Of a stretch of 64,000 nt of DNA, positions 15,885 to 24,591 are shown in pieces. A program made the translations under genes and the position numbers. Every line of letters begins with the position of its first letter. The stretch's first letter is position 1. The DNA is taken from assembly GCF_000422705.1 (NCBI RefSeq), contig NZ_AUGO01000001.1, positions 434,001 to 498,000 of the forward strand. Reading direction: 5' to 3'. Source of the DNA: Flavobacterium soli DSM 19725 (GTDB lineage Bacteria > Bacteroidota > Bacteroidia > Flavobacteriales > Flavobacteriaceae). A model generated the notes under the pieces. The model was given only the letters and a program-made list of their open reading frames with translations. It searched no databases and was not told where the DNA came from.

Positions 15885-17391
15885 CGAAATATCGCACTAA
15901 AATTTGATTATCCAACCGATTGATTTCCAAATCATTTGCTATCATATCTTTTGGAAAAAAATTTAGCTTTTTATATTGATAATCATAATACCTCAAGTTG
16001 GTTGCCTTCCTTTTTATTTGGCTGAAATCATTTTTCAAATCATTTGAAGCGATAGAAAAACCCCATTCTCCAAACGACGGAACATAAACATGATAAGCAT
16101 CGGCATTCGGAAAAACTTCCTTAACAGTATTGTTGATACACCAGAAAGATTTTGGAGCAAAATAAGGCGAAGTAGTTTGGATGACAATTACGGTTTCTGA
16201 TTTTGTAATGTTCTGTAATGATTTATAGAAATTTAGCGAATATAATTTGCCCAAACTATAATTGGACGGGTCGGGAAAATCAATAATGATGACGTCAAAT
16301 TTATTCTTTTCTTCCTTTGTCCATAGAAAAGCATCGCGGTTAAAAACTTTTACTTTTGGATTGTTCAGGGAGTTTTCGTTAAATTTTTTCAGGATGGTGT
16401 TGGTTGCGAAAAGCGTGGTCATTCCTTCATCCAAATCGACCAAAGTGATTTTTTTTACTTCTTTATATTTCAATATTTCCCGAACAGCTAATCCATCTCC
16501 ACCTCCTAAAACCAATACGTTTTCAATACTTTTTGCATTCGCCATAACTGGATGAACCAAAGCTTCATGATAGCGGTATTCATCGGCAGAACTAAACTGC
16601 AGGTTGTTGTTCAGGTATAATTTATAATCGTTTTTGGTGTGTGTCAAAACAATTCTTTGATAGGGAGTTGCTTTGGTAAAAATGATGTTTTCTCCGTATA
16701 ATTTTTGTTCCGAATATGAAAGAATTTTGTCGGAAAAAAAGAAAACAAAGAGCAAAATGGAAAAGGCAAGAATCGCCTTGAATTTTAAAAGTGCAGGTCG
16801 TCTCAGCTCTTTTGAAAGTAAAAAACACAATGCGATGGCAACCGAAACATTGATCATTCCGAAGAAGAGTGAAGTTTTCATGACGCCTAATTGTGGCACC
16901 AAAACTAGCGGAAATAGTACCGAGGCCAAGAGAGCCCCGATGTAATCAAAAGTAAAGACATTTGAAACCAAGTCGCTGAATTCTACTTTTTCCTTTAAAA
17001 TATTCATTAAAAGCGGGATTTCCAGACCAACCAAACAACCTGTGATGAAAACCAAAAGGTAAAGTATAAACTGGAAATAGTCGACTTTGTCGAAAAGTAT
17101 AAATAAAATCACCGAACTTAATCCGCCAATAACACCTACTAAAATTTCGATTTCCACGAAAGTATTCAGCTGGTTTTTCTTGACGAATTTTGCAAAATAG
17201 GAACCAATTCCCATCGAAAATAAATAAACTCCGATTATAAACGAAAACTGCTTGACCGAATCTCCCAGAAGATAACTGGCCAAAGTTCCGGCTACCAATT
17301 CGTAAATCAATCCACAGGTGGCGATTACAAAAACGGCAAAAAGAAGCAGGTATTCAAACTTCAGGAAGTTTTTAGCCATGAATTGCGGCAC
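15862..17391 (-). CDS. Membrane-fused spermidine-synthase-like aminopropyltransferase
   Basis: Protein of 509 residues. Residues 10-220 form about seven membrane helices; residues 235-500 form a spermidine-synthase-like domain with the AdoMet-type loop GGGDG (296-300), an acidic residue after it (VDLD), and the catalytic-region motif DFPDPS (371-376). Soluble spermidine synthases transfer aminopropyl from decarboxylated AdoMet to putrescine; the fused membrane form suggests a membrane or exported acceptor. A SpeD gene in the same operon would supply the donor. MAKN at residue 5 is an alternative start. Overlaps both neighbours by about 20 bp. Confidence 0.9.
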   Translation of the reverse strand: MPQFMAKNFLKFEYLLLFAVFVIATCGLIYELVAGTLASYLLGDSVKQFSFIIGVYLFSMGIGSYFAKFVKKNQLNTFVEIEILVGVIGGLSSVILFILFDKVDYFQFILYLLVFITGCLVGLEIPLLMNILKEKVEFSDLVSNVFTFDYIGALLASVLFPLVLVPQLGVMKTSLFFGMINVSVAIALCFLLSKELRRPALLKFKAILAFSILLFVFFFSDKILSYSEQKLYGENIIFTKATPYQRIVLTHTKNDYKLYLNNNLQFSSADEYRYHEALVHPVMANAKSIENVLVLGGGDGLAVREILKYKEVKKITLVDLDEGMTTLFATNTILKKFNENSLNNPKVKVFNRDAFLWTKEEKNKFDVIIIDFPDPSNYSLGKLYSLNFYKSLQNITKSETVIVIQTTSPYFAPKSFWCINNTVKEVFPNADAYHVYVPSFGEWGFSIASNDLKNDFSQIKRKATNLRYYDYQYKKLNFFPKDMIANDLEINRLDNQILVRYFDEEWGKL

Positions 17392-17587
17392 TAATGATTA
17401 ATGAGATTCCAAGGATGAAAGCTCCAAAAACAATAGCCAATGCGATATTCTTGTTGTTCACAAGCTCCTTCCAAGTGTTTTCTGGAGTCAGTTTTTCTAA
17501 AATCATGTAGCTGATGATTAAAACTATTATTCCAATTCCAGAAAAAATAAGTGAATTTACAATTCCTTTTAATGCGATATATTCCAT
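17372..17587 (-). CDS. DUF350-family small membrane protein
   Basis: Protein of 71 residues with two membrane helices (about residues 10-31 and 48-69) and a short Lys/Asn loop between them; it matches the repeat unit of DUF350 (YjfL-like) proteins, which often have two such units. From memory, DUF350 proteins recur beside DUF4178, SpeD and spermidine-synthase-like genes in many bacteria. They have no established biochemical role and are thought to act in envelope or stress responses. It overlaps the aminopropyltransferase gene by 20 bp. Confidence 0.82.
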   Translation of the reverse strand: MEYIALKGIVNSLIFSGIGIIVLIISYMILEKLTPENTWKELVNNKNIALAIVFGAFILGISLIISAAIHG

Positions 17588-17598
17588 ACTTTTTAAAT

Positions 17599-17784
17599 TT
17601 ATTTATGATAAAAACGTGAAACCCCTACACGTCCTGAATTGTTGGTATTTGAATTGGCTTTTTCGGTCGAAACGCAATCGCAAATTCTATTTCCAGAAAT
17701 CGTGAAAAACAGAAACATTCCATAAACCGCAACCCCAATAAGGAGTGGCCATTTATTATTGAAGATAAATTCTTTAACATTCAT
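17599..17784 (-). CDS. Small single-span membrane protein in the polyamine operon
   Basis: Protein of 61 residues: a basic N-terminus, one membrane helix (about residues 13-30), then GNRICDCVSTEK with two Cys, an Asn/Ser-rich segment and a basic C-terminal tail. I do not recognise a family. Its spacing (8 bp after the DUF4178 gene and 11 bp before DUF350) makes it a real operon member rather than a chance ORF. The CDC pair could bind metal or form a disulfide, but nothing more can be said. Confidence 0.65.
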   Translation of the reverse strand: MNVKEFIFNNKWPLLIGVAVYGMFLFFTISGNRICDCVSTEKANSNTNNSGRVGVSRFYHK

Positions 17785-17792
17785 ACTTTCAA

Positions 17793-19013
17793 TTATTCAA
17801 ACGGAGAATAGTCACTACTTTCCCATCTTCGTTGTTCAAAATTTTTATTCGCAAAAAAGAGAATAAGCAAGGTAATTCCCATTGCTAAAGCGGAAATAAA
17901 GAAATTCCACAATGAGGGTTCTTTCCAAACCACATTCACACTAAGGACTTCATTGCTAGAGTCAGGTTGTTTTTGAGGCGTGATTACTAGATGGTATTTC
18001 CCTTCGGCAACCCCACAAATATTAAATTTTTCGCCTTGACTCCCTTCACTCCAGCTTTCACCTCCTTCATATCCGTGGTAATATTCTAGGTCTTTGTTTG
18101 CATATTCTTCTTCGTTCGTTTTTTCATTTACAAGAGCAACCTGTGCATTTGCCCAAGAATTATTCACATCAGAATGGATGGAAATTGTCATTGGTGCTGA
18201 ACCACCTTCCAAGGTAAACGATTCCGAAACATAATCCTTCCCAACATAGTCAGAAAAAGCGAAATTTTTGGAAAGTATATGGGTTTCCGTTCTGTTTTGG
18301 TTTACAAAAATTTGTGTGATTAGAATTAAAATCGCCACACAACAAAAAACTATCGCGGTATTTGAAAAATTAAACAGAAAAGGTTGAACAGCTCCAACAC
18401 CCGATTTTAGAGGAAGATCTTGGTCTGTAAATGCTTTTTTTACTTCTGCTTTTGAAAAGTGTCTTCCGAAATAGGTGGTTTGCTTGTTATTAAACTCTTC
18501 TATCGAAACAATAAATGGTGGTTTTATATATTCCGCCATTTGAATTGTTGATTTTGAAATGGCATCATCAAAAAAACCATAGGCACCCACAATTATTGCA
18601 TCTGTATATTCATACAAATTATAAGTGATACTGTTATGGGTCAATACTTGGAATTTTCTAGAAATATCATATTCATCCGGAACTTCTTCCAATAAAATCC
18701 AATGACCGTCTGATTCTGAAAGATAACGGTATGTATCATCTTTGGCTTTTAAAGTATATTCTCTCCAATAAAAGGTTTGATAAACTCGTTTAATGATTAT
18801 TGCAATTATCTCATATTCAACATCTTCTATTGTGCCTTTTTGTCCAATTTTTAGGAGCGGAACTATCGAAGTATAATTGTATTTCTCCTTCGGAATCAAT
18901 TCATTATTCTTAAAATAAAACAATGATTTGCATTCGAGACAACCAAAGGTTCTTATCTCAATAGTATTTTCAATTGAAGTTGATGTGCCACATTTTATAC
19001 AGTTTATATGCAT
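17793..19013 (-). CDS. DUF4178 protein with zinc ribbon and membrane anchors
   Basis: Protein of 406 residues. It opens with a zinc-ribbon-like pair CIKC...CLEC (about residues 5-30), continues with a DUF4178 domain (about residues 55-190: KIGQKGTIEDVEYEIIA, YWREYTLKAK, HWILLEE), a membrane helix near residue 225, an extracytoplasmic beta-rich domain (about 245-365), and a final membrane helix near residue 380. DUF4178 proteins are linked by gene neighbourhood to DUF350 and polyamine enzymes, with unknown function. It lies 3 bp after speD. The topology puts the zinc ribbon and DUF4178 domain in the cytoplasm. Confidence 0.82.
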   Translation of the reverse strand: MHINCIKCGTSTSIENTIEIRTFGCLECKSLFYFKNNELIPKEKYNYTSIVPLLKIGQKGTIEDVEYEIIAIIIKRVYQTFYWREYTLKAKDDTYRYLSESDGHWILLEEVPDEYDISRKFQVLTHNSITYNLYEYTDAIIVGAYGFFDDAISKSTIQMAEYIKPPFIVSIEEFNNKQTTYFGRHFSKAEVKKAFTDQDLPLKSGVGAVQPFLFNFSNTAIVFCCVAILILITQIFVNQNRTETHILSKNFAFSDYVGKDYVSESFTLEGGSAPMTISIHSDVNNSWANAQVALVNEKTNEEEYANKDLEYYHGYEGGESWSEGSQGEKFNICGVAEGKYHLVITPQKQPDSSNEVLSVNVVWKEPSLWNFFISALAMGITLLILFFANKNFEQRRWESSDYSPFE

Positions 19014-19016
19014 CTT

Positions 19017-19379
19017 CTATCGGTTAACTTCAACTTCCTTATTAATTTTAGCATCAAAAAATGTGACATACTCTTTTGCAATATCCCGAACTTTTTGGGT
19101 ATTGTCTTGAGAATAATTGCACAAGTAAATATCCAAAGCCAAGTTCTTATTTTCAGGCCAAGTATGGATACAAATGTGCGATTCCATCAAACAAAATGCA
19201 ACTGTATAACTCTGATTATCAAAAACATATTTTGTAAAACCCACTTTTTCAAGTTGGTGTTTTTGAAGGATTTTTTCAGTAAATTGAATGAATTGCTCTA
19301 CTTCAACGAGTTTTTTGGTGTCTTCGGTTTGAAGCGTTAGGAGAATATGCAATCCCAAAGGATTTTCCTGAACAATCAT
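19017..19379 (-). CDS. speD: S-adenosylmethionine decarboxylase (prokaryotic class 1B type)
   Basis: Pyruvoyl enzyme that makes decarboxylated AdoMet, the aminopropyl donor for polyamine synthesis. The 120-residue length matches the short class exemplified by Thermotoga SpeD. The self-cleavage motif is E66-S67 in ESHICIHTWPE, with S67 becoming the pyruvoyl group; H72 and C87 occupy the positions of the processing histidine and catalytic cysteine, all shifted by the same four residues relative to the Thermotoga numbering I recall. It is first in the seven-gene operon and presumably feeds the membrane-fused aminopropyltransferase. A weak -7-like box lies at 19411-19418. Confidence 0.92.
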   Translation of the reverse strand: MIVQENPLGLHILLTLQTEDTKKLVEVEQFIQFTEKILQKHQLEKVGFTKYVFDNQSYTVAFCLMESHICIHTWPENKNLALDIYLCNYSQDNTQKVRDIAKEYVTFFDAKINKEVEVNR

Positions 19380-19410
19380 AAATATGTTTTTTGAATGTTT
19401 TTGTAGAAGC

Positions 19411-19418
19411 CGAAAATA
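19411..19418 (-). promoter_or_regulatory. Weak -7-like box upstream of speD
   Basis: TATTTTCG on the minus strand differs from TAnnTTTG at one position and lies 31 nt before the speD start. Read-through from the GT9 gene (stop 79 nt upstream of speD) is the alternative source of transcription. Confidence 0.3.
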
Positions 19419-19458
19419 GGGAATTTTCTTTTATCTTTTTAAAGAAAGTAAAAAACTA

Positions 19459-20505
19459 TTAATTTAATCTTAAAGTTAAATTTATTTTTTCTACTATTTC
19501 TTCTGATTTGATGCTTCTCATCGGATCCTCATACCCTTCCACTTTTTTATTTCCGTAAACCGAGGTAGGTAATTTTGGAAATTGATTTCGATCCGAAACC
19601 AAAGCACTTACTAGAGGTTGATTAAACGGCAAAAATCCGGCAAAAGGATGAGTCGCACCCCAAAGCGTGAGTACTTTTACACCCAGCATTGCAGCAATAT
19701 GAGCGTTTCCAGAATCCATAGAAAGCATTACATCAAGATTTGAAATGAGCTCTAATTCTTGTTTGAAAGTGATTTTTCCTGCAATTACAAATACGTTTTC
19801 TTTTCCTTCTGCAAATTGGTTCAGGATTTGAATTTCCCTATTTCCTCCACCAAAAAGTAAGATTTTATTTTTCTTATTTTCATGCAACAAATCAATAACT
19901 TTTTGCATCAAATCTTGTGGATAAACCTTGGAATCATATTGAGCAAAAGGTGCAATTCCGATCCATTTTTGTTTTTTTTCTCCAATTAGATTGATGATTT
20001 CCTCGTCCATTTTTTGTTTGGATGGAAAAACCGGATTCGATAAATCGATTTGAAAACCAAGTTCTTCAAACACTTTCACGTGCCGTTCAAACATTGAAGT
20101 TACGGGTTTGAAAATTTTATTTTCAGCTCTTGTCAAGGCTTTTTTTTCCGCTCTGCCTTTGTCAACCGAAGCTGTTTTTTTTCCGCTCAAGGCAAAAAGC
20201 GTCCGGACAACTTTAGAACGTAAAACGTTATGTAAGTCGGCAAAAGCATCAATATCAAGCTTTCGCAAATCATTGAACAATCGGATTAATCCCAAAAAAC
20301 CTTTATGTCGTTCTTTTGCATCAAATGCAAAAAAGTCAAGATTTGGAATATCATCAAAAAAAGGCTTGAAAAAAGGCCGTGAAATAAACGTGATTCTTAC
20401 CTCAGGATGTTGCTTTACAAAAGCCCTGATAACAGGAACCGTCATCGCGACATCTCCCATTGCGGAAAGTCGGATGACGGCTATATGTTTGTTTTTTTTA
20501 GACAA
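19459..20505 (-). CDS. Glycosyltransferase family 9 (heptosyltransferase-like)
   Basis: Protein of 348 residues with the GT9/GT-B layout: N-terminal IAVIRLSAMGDVAMTVPVIRAF (about residues 8-29) binds the acceptor side, and the C-terminal half carries FGGGNREIQILNQF and SMDSGNAHIAAMLGVKVLTLWGATHP, the nucleotide-sugar binding segment with the D-S-G-x-x-H motif. The family adds heptose or related sugars to lipopolysaccharide core at the inner membrane. It follows the DUF4254 gene by 16 bp, a pairing common in Bacteroidota. The exact sugar is not predictable. Confidence 0.9.
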   Translation of the reverse strand: MSKKNKHIAVIRLSAMGDVAMTVPVIRAFVKQHPEVRITFISRPFFKPFFDDIPNLDFFAFDAKERHKGFLGLIRLFNDLRKLDIDAFADLHNVLRSKVVRTLFALSGKKTASVDKGRAEKKALTRAENKIFKPVTSMFERHVKVFEELGFQIDLSNPVFPSKQKMDEEIINLIGEKKQKWIGIAPFAQYDSKVYPQDLMQKVIDLLHENKKNKILLFGGGNREIQILNQFAEGKENVFVIAGKITFKQELELISNLDVMLSMDSGNAHIAAMLGVKVLTLWGATHPFAGFLPFNQPLVSALVSDRNQFPKLPTSVYGNKKVEGYEDPMRSIKSEEIVEKINLTLRLN

Positions 20506-20521
20506 TTTACTTGTCGTAGAA

Positions 20522-21127
20522 TTACTTTTTATTCTGATACAAAACTGGATTCAATTCATCGTCATTGTACATTTTCATCTGCTTGTACACTTTCATAAAT
20601 TTATCGCCATTTTCTATATCTTGCAACAAATCATCGATTGCTGTTGACAAATCGGTTCTTTGTTCTAGTAAGATATTTAATTTTGCCTGACATTTATCTC
20701 TGTGGTCTTGTGACGCTTCTGGACGAGTTGCTTCTTCATGCATGTGATAGATTTTCAAGGCAAGAATCGACAATCTATCGAAAGCCCAAGCCGGACTTTC
20801 AGAATTGATTTTTGCATTGTCCTTTACTTTTACATGACTGAATTTCTGAAGAAAATAACTGTCTATATATTCCACCATATCTGTTCTTTCTTGGTTGGAA
20901 GCGTCGATTCTCCTTTTTAACGTAAGTGCAGCAACCGGGTCGATATTCGGGTCACGGATGATGTCTTCAAAATGCCATTGAACCGTGTCAATCCAATTTT
21001 TGAAATACAACAAATGCTCAAATTTATCCTTCGGAAAAGGATTTTCTATAGGCTGATCTACATTGTCGAACTTGTGGTAGTCCTGAATACTTTGCTCAAA
21101 AACGGAGTATGCTAATTTTGAAAACAT
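20522..21127 (-). CDS. DUF4254 protein
   Basis: Soluble helical protein of 201 residues beginning MFSKLAYSVFEQSIQDYH. DUF4254 members are typically next to GT9 or other envelope-sugar genes in Bacteroidota; their function is unknown. Sequence features are conserved-looking helical segments such as LHMNW-like YFKNWIDTVQWHFED and KRRIDASNQERTDMVEYID. The ATG at 21127 is preferred over an in-frame TTG at 21148, because that TTG is part of the -7 promoter box at 21146-21153. Confidence 0.82.
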   Translation of the reverse strand: MFSKLAYSVFEQSIQDYHKFDNVDQPIENPFPKDKFEHLLYFKNWIDTVQWHFEDIIRDPNIDPVAALTLKRRIDASNQERTDMVEYIDSYFLQKFSHVKVKDNAKINSESPAWAFDRLSILALKIYHMHEEATRPEASQDHRDKCQAKLNILLEQRTDLSTAIDDLLQDIENGDKFMKVYKQMKMYNDDELNPVLYQNKK

Positions 21128-21145
21128 ATCTTTATATTTAAAAGA

Positions 21146-21153
21146 CAAAGATA
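21146..21153 (-). promoter_or_regulatory. -7 promoter box (TATCTTTG) of DUF4254-GT9
   Basis: Exact TAnnTTTG match on the minus strand, 18 nt before the ATG at 21127. It includes the apparent upstream TTG start, which fixes the true start downstream. Confidence 0.65.
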
Positions 21154-21194
21154 CTTTTTATACTTTTATAACCTAAAACAAATTCAATCAGTTT

Positions 21195-21848
21195 ATGCAA
21201 ATTCATTACTTATCAGAAGCCAATAGTGTCCTGAATCATTTCTTGGGTCAAATTCGGAATGTAAATGTTCAGAAAGATAGTATGCGTTTTCGACGAAATA
21301 TCGAACGTATTGGTGAAATTATGGCCTATGAATTAAGTAAGGACTTGCATTATAAAGCTATCGAAATCCAGACGCCACTTGGAATAAAAAAGACAACAGA
21401 AATTGAAGATGATTTGGTTTTGTGTTCGATTTTAAGAGCTGGATTACCTCTTCATTTGGGATTTCTGAATTATTTTGACAGTGCCGAAAATGGTTTTGTT
21501 TCGGCTTATCGCAATCACTATAATAACGATGATGCTTTTGAAATCAGGGTTGAATATCAAGCAATTCCAAGCATTGAAAATAAAAATCTGCTTTTAATTG
21601 ATCCAATGCTTGCTACTGGACAATCTATGGTGGCCGTTTTCAAGAAGCTATTGGAAAAAGGAACTCCAAAGGAAATTCATATTGCCGTTGTGATTGCTGC
21701 TCCTGAAGGAATTGCCTATTTGAAGCAACATCTTCCAGATTATTGCCATCTTTGGGTAGCGACTTTGGATGAAAAACTAAACGAGAAAAACTATATTGTT
21801 CCAGGTTTGGGTGATGCCGGGGATTTGGCGTATGGAAACAAACTTTAA
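21195..21848 (+). CDS. upp: Uracil phosphoribosyltransferase
   Basis: Salvage enzyme converting uracil and PRPP to UMP in the cytoplasm. The protein has 217 residues, normal for Upp. The PRPP-binding loop LLIDPMLATGQSM lies near residues 132-144; the Upp-type N-terminal segment includes RAGLPLHLGFL; and the C-terminus has the uracil-binding loop IVPGLGDAGDLAYG, the strongest signature of the family. It is divergent from DUF4254 and convergent with DUF6427. Only a weak -7-like sequence (TACTTTTA near 21171) is seen. Confidence 0.95.
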   Translation: MQIHYLSEANSVLNHFLGQIRNVNVQKDSMRFRRNIERIGEIMAYELSKDLHYKAIEIQTPLGIKKTTEIEDDLVLCSILRAGLPLHLGFLNYFDSAENGFVSAYRNHYNNDDAFEIRVEYQAIPSIENKNLLLIDPMLATGQSMVAVFKKLLEKGTPKEIHIAVVIAAPEGIAYLKQHLPDYCHLWVATLDEKLNEKNYIVPGLGDAGDLAYGNKL

Positions 21849-21918
21849 TTTGAAATGATTTTTTGATCGAAGATTTTTGATTTCTTAATCATTGTTAAAG
21901 AACTCCTTACTTCCTTAC

Positions 21919-22848
21919 TTACAATTGCAAGAAGAATGATAAAAAGCTAAGTCCAACTACTAAAATAGCTGTTGCTTCTTTGGTCCATTTTACTTGAATT
22001 CCTTCGAAATAGCCTGTTGCCATAACGGCTAATGGCATGAAAGTATAAAGCAAAATGCTGTTGTTTTTATCGGGCGAAACTACATAAACTGCAAATCCGA
22101 TAAAGAAGGTAATGATGATTTTTTTGTAGGAGTTGTGGTGAATCAGTGGTCTGCTTGGCAGGGAAACAATTTGTGTGAAAAGAAATAGGGCTGTGATAGC
22201 AACATAAATGGAAAGTGCGATGTTTTGGAATTTATTGGTAAAGTAATTGAAATCGAAACTGAAATAGGCTTTTTCCAATAGCCTATCGACTAATGTTTTA
22301 TCGAATATAAAGGCGAATAACAGGAATATTATTGCCACGGTAAAAAAGGCTATGTAAGGCAAAACCCAGTTTCTATAATCTCTTGCAACGTGCAGTATAA
22401 TGGAAACAAAAACTAAAATAATGAACAAGATACTCCAAAAATGAAACAATGCTGCTATGAAAATCCATAAAGAGGCGTCGAATATTTTTTCTTTTGGCGT
22501 GACCAATGATTGTAGCGAAATTAGTCTTCGCAAGGCCAAAAGAATGAAAAAATTTGAAATGATTAGGCTTGAAGTCCCCAAAGTGGTTGGAAACAATATC
22601 AAAAAACTGAAAAAGAACAGGAACGGAAACGTATTGTCTTTACTGAGTCCGTTTTTTTTGGTGATGAAATTCGAGATGAAAAGCGAAGCAACCAATAACA
22701 ATAATAGCACTCCTTTATTGGCAATTTCCATGCCTGAATCGATACTTGCAACGTCTTTTAATTGGTAGAGAAAGAAGCATACAATTAGCAAGGTTGTGAC
22801 CAAAATGTAATTAAATGGTCTTGATTTGCTAAAAATAGTTGTAATCAT
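21919..22848 (-). CDS. DUF6427-family polytopic membrane protein
   Basis: Protein of 309 residues with roughly nine to ten membrane helices covering almost the full length. I match it from memory to DUF6427, a Bacteroidota family usually found beside DUF6341, purD and upp, as here. No charged catalytic motif stands out; a conserved-looking YVVSPDKNNSILLYTFMPLAV segment sits near residues 253-273. Function unknown. It is divergent from DUF6341 with a 49-bp gap. Confidence 0.75.
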   Translation of the reverse strand: MITTIFSKSRPFNYILVTTLLIVCFFLYQLKDVASIDSGMEIANKGVLLLLLVASLFISNFITKKNGLSKDNTFPFLFFFSFLILFPTTLGTSSLIISNFFILLALRRLISLQSLVTPKEKIFDASLWIFIAALFHFWSILFIILVFVSIILHVARDYRNWVLPYIAFFTVAIIFLLFAFIFDKTLVDRLLEKAYFSFDFNYFTNKFQNIALSIYVAITALFLFTQIVSLPSRPLIHHNSYKKIIITFFIGFAVYVVSPDKNNSILLYTFMPLAVMATGYFEGIQVKWTKEATAILVVGLSFLSFFLQL

Positions 22849-22860
22849 AAGGATATTTTA

Positions 22861-22868
22861 TACTTTTG
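22861..22868 (+). promoter_or_regulatory. -7 promoter box (TACTTTTG) of DUF6341
   Basis: Exact TAnnTTTG match, 29 nt before the ATG at 22898. It lies inside the longest ORF that could be drawn for this gene and so argues for the shorter protein. Confidence 0.6.
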
Positions 22869-22897
22869 TAATTGTAAATATAATACTTGTACTAAAA

Positions 22898-23128
22898 ATG
22901 AAAGCATTTTTTGAAGGAATACAGTCTTTATTCGTTGATTTTTTATTCTTGCCTTTAGATTTTCTAAGAGAATTGGAATTAACTAGTTGGTTCACTGCCA
23001 ATCTTTTGAATTGGATTTTTATGATTATCTGTGCTTATTTTATTGTTTATTGGATCAAACAATTGAAACTGCACAAATCAAACAATGACGAATTTCAAGA
23101 TACTACGGCTCACTCTTTCTTAAAGTAA
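22898..23128 (+). CDS. DUF6341-family small membrane protein
   Basis: Protein of 76 residues starting MKAFFEGIQSLFVDFLFLPLDFLRELE, with one membrane helix (about residues 38-55) and a charged C-terminal tail. The ATG at 22898 was chosen over an upstream in-frame ATG because the -7 box at 22861-22868 lies between them and the family begins here as I recall it. It is usually adjacent to DUF6427. Function unknown. It ends in a bidirectional hairpin facing purD. Confidence 0.75.
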   Translation: MKAFFEGIQSLFVDFLFLPLDFLRELELTSWFTANLLNWIFMIICAYFIVYWIKQLKLHKSNNDEFQDTTAHSFLK

Positions 23129-23129
23129 A

Positions 23130-23164
23130 AAGTCTCCTAACCCCAAATGGGAATTAGGAAACTT
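23130..23164. terminator. Bidirectional terminator hairpin between DUF6341 and purD
   Basis: Outer arms AAGTCTCCTAA (23130-23140) and TTAGGAAACTT (23154-23164) pair with one mismatch, and an inner CCC/GGG pair extends the stem around an AAAT loop. It sits between two convergent genes, 1 bp after the DUF6341 stop. Confidence 0.7.
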
Positions 23165-23169
23165 CAATA

Positions 23170-24441
23170 TTAAAGGTCGAAACCGATATCTTTTCTAAAA
23201 TACATCTTATCAAAATTTAGTTTATCTATGTTTTGGTAAGATTTTCTTATGGCCTCTTCGAAACTTTCTCCGAATGAAGTTACGGTTAAAACTCTTCCTC
23301 CGTTACTCACAACTTGACCATTTTCGGTTTTGGTTCCTGCATGAAAAACGATAGAATCCTGAACCAGTTCTATTCCAGAAATCGCTTTTCCTTTTTCATA
23401 ATCTTCCGGATATCCGCCAGAAACAACCATGATGGTTGTGGCACTTCTTTCGTCGATTTCAAGAGTTGCTTCATCTAGTTTTTCATTGGCTACAGCCACA
23501 AATAACTCAACCAAATCTGATTTTAATCTTGGAATGACTACTTCTGTTTCTGGATCACCCATTCTCACATTGTATTCAATTACATAAGGATCGTTATCCA
23601 CAATGATTAGTCCGATGAATACAAAACCTTTGTAGTTTATTTTATCATGATGAAAACCGTCGATTGTAGGTTTTACAACTCTGTTTTCTATTTTTTCAAG
23701 CAATTTGGCATTTGCAAACGGAACTGGAGAAACAGCTCCCATTCCACCAGTGTTTAAACCTGTATCGCCTTCGCCAATTCTTTTATAATCTTTTGCTGTT
23801 GGAAGAATTTTATAATTTTTCCCGTCTGTTAAAACAAAACAGCTTAATTCGATTCCGTCCAAAAATTCTTCGATAACGACTTTTGAACTTGCAATTCCAA
23901 ATTTTTCATTCAGCAACATATTGCTTAATTCGAACTTGGCTTCATCCAAATCGTGAAGGATCAAAACACCTTTTCCGGCCGCCAATCCATCTGCTTTTAA
24001 AACATAAGGCGGTTTCAAGGTTTCCAAGAAATGAAATCCTTTTTCTATATTGTCTTTGGTAAAACTTTGATAAGCTGCAGTTGGAATTCGGTGGTTCAAT
24101 AAAAATTCTTTTGCAAATTCCTTACTTCCTTCTAATCTAGCACCGGTTTTTGAAGGTCCGATTACTGGAATATTTTTCAAAAATTCATCATCTAGAAAGA
24201 AATCGACAATTCCAAGAACCAAAGGATCTTCTGGACCAACGACAACCATGTCTATTTTTTCGGCAATTACTAATTTTTTTATTTCTCCAAAATCAGTTGG
24301 AGAAATGTTTACGTTTGTTGCAATAGTTTCGGTTCCTGCATTTCCAGGAGCTACAAAAAGCTTGTCGCAAAGTGAACTTTGAAGCATTTTCCACGCCAAA
24401 GCGTGTTCTCTTCCTCCTGAACCAAGTAGTAAAATTGTCAT
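23170..24441 (-). CDS. purD: Phosphoribosylamine--glycine ligase
   Basis: ATP-grasp enzyme (GAR synthetase) of purine biosynthesis joining phosphoribosylamine and glycine. The protein has 423 residues, the usual length. It starts MTILLLGSGGREHALAWK, the conserved N-terminal signature. The ATP-grasp part contains PYVLKADGLAAGKGV and the metal-binding EYNVRMGDPETE segment, both diagnostic. It stands alone, transcribed from a -7 box at 24466-24473. Confidence 0.97.
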   Translation of the reverse strand: MTILLLGSGGREHALAWKMLQSSLCDKLFVAPGNAGTETIATNVNISPTDFGEIKKLVIAEKIDMVVVGPEDPLVLGIVDFFLDDEFLKNIPVIGPSKTGARLEGSKEFAKEFLLNHRIPTAAYQSFTKDNIEKGFHFLETLKPPYVLKADGLAAGKGVLILHDLDEAKFELSNMLLNEKFGIASSKVVIEEFLDGIELSCFVLTDGKNYKILPTAKDYKRIGEGDTGLNTGGMGAVSPVPFANAKLLEKIENRVVKPTIDGFHHDKINYKGFVFIGLIIVDNDPYVIEYNVRMGDPETEVVIPRLKSDLVELFVAVANEKLDEATLEIDERSATTIMVVSGGYPEDYEKGKAISGIELVQDSIVFHAGTKTENGQVVSNGGRVLTVTSFGESFEEAIRKSYQNIDKLNFDKMYFRKDIGFDL

Positions 24442-24465
24442 TTTAGTGTTGTTTTAGTTGTTAGG

Positions 24466-24473
24466 CAAAAATA
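24466..24473 (-). promoter_or_regulatory. -7 promoter box (TATTTTTG) of purD
   Basis: Exact TAnnTTTG match on the minus strand, 24 nt before the purD start codon. No purine-riboswitch-like structure was noticed in the short leader. Confidence 0.6.
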
Positions 24474-24559
24474 GGTCGTTTTGGCTTCAAATAATAATTT
24501 TTTAAGCATTTACTAACTTATTTTTGAAATAGAAGGATTCATTTTCTATTAGAAATAAA

Positions 24560-24567
24560 TATATTTG
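24560..24567 (+). promoter_or_regulatory. -7 promoter box (TATATTTG) of DUF3667
   Basis: Exact TAnnTTTG match on the plus strand, 24 nt before the ATG at 24592. Confidence 0.6.
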
Positions 24568-24591
24568 TTGGGAATTTTTTAACAAAAAGCG

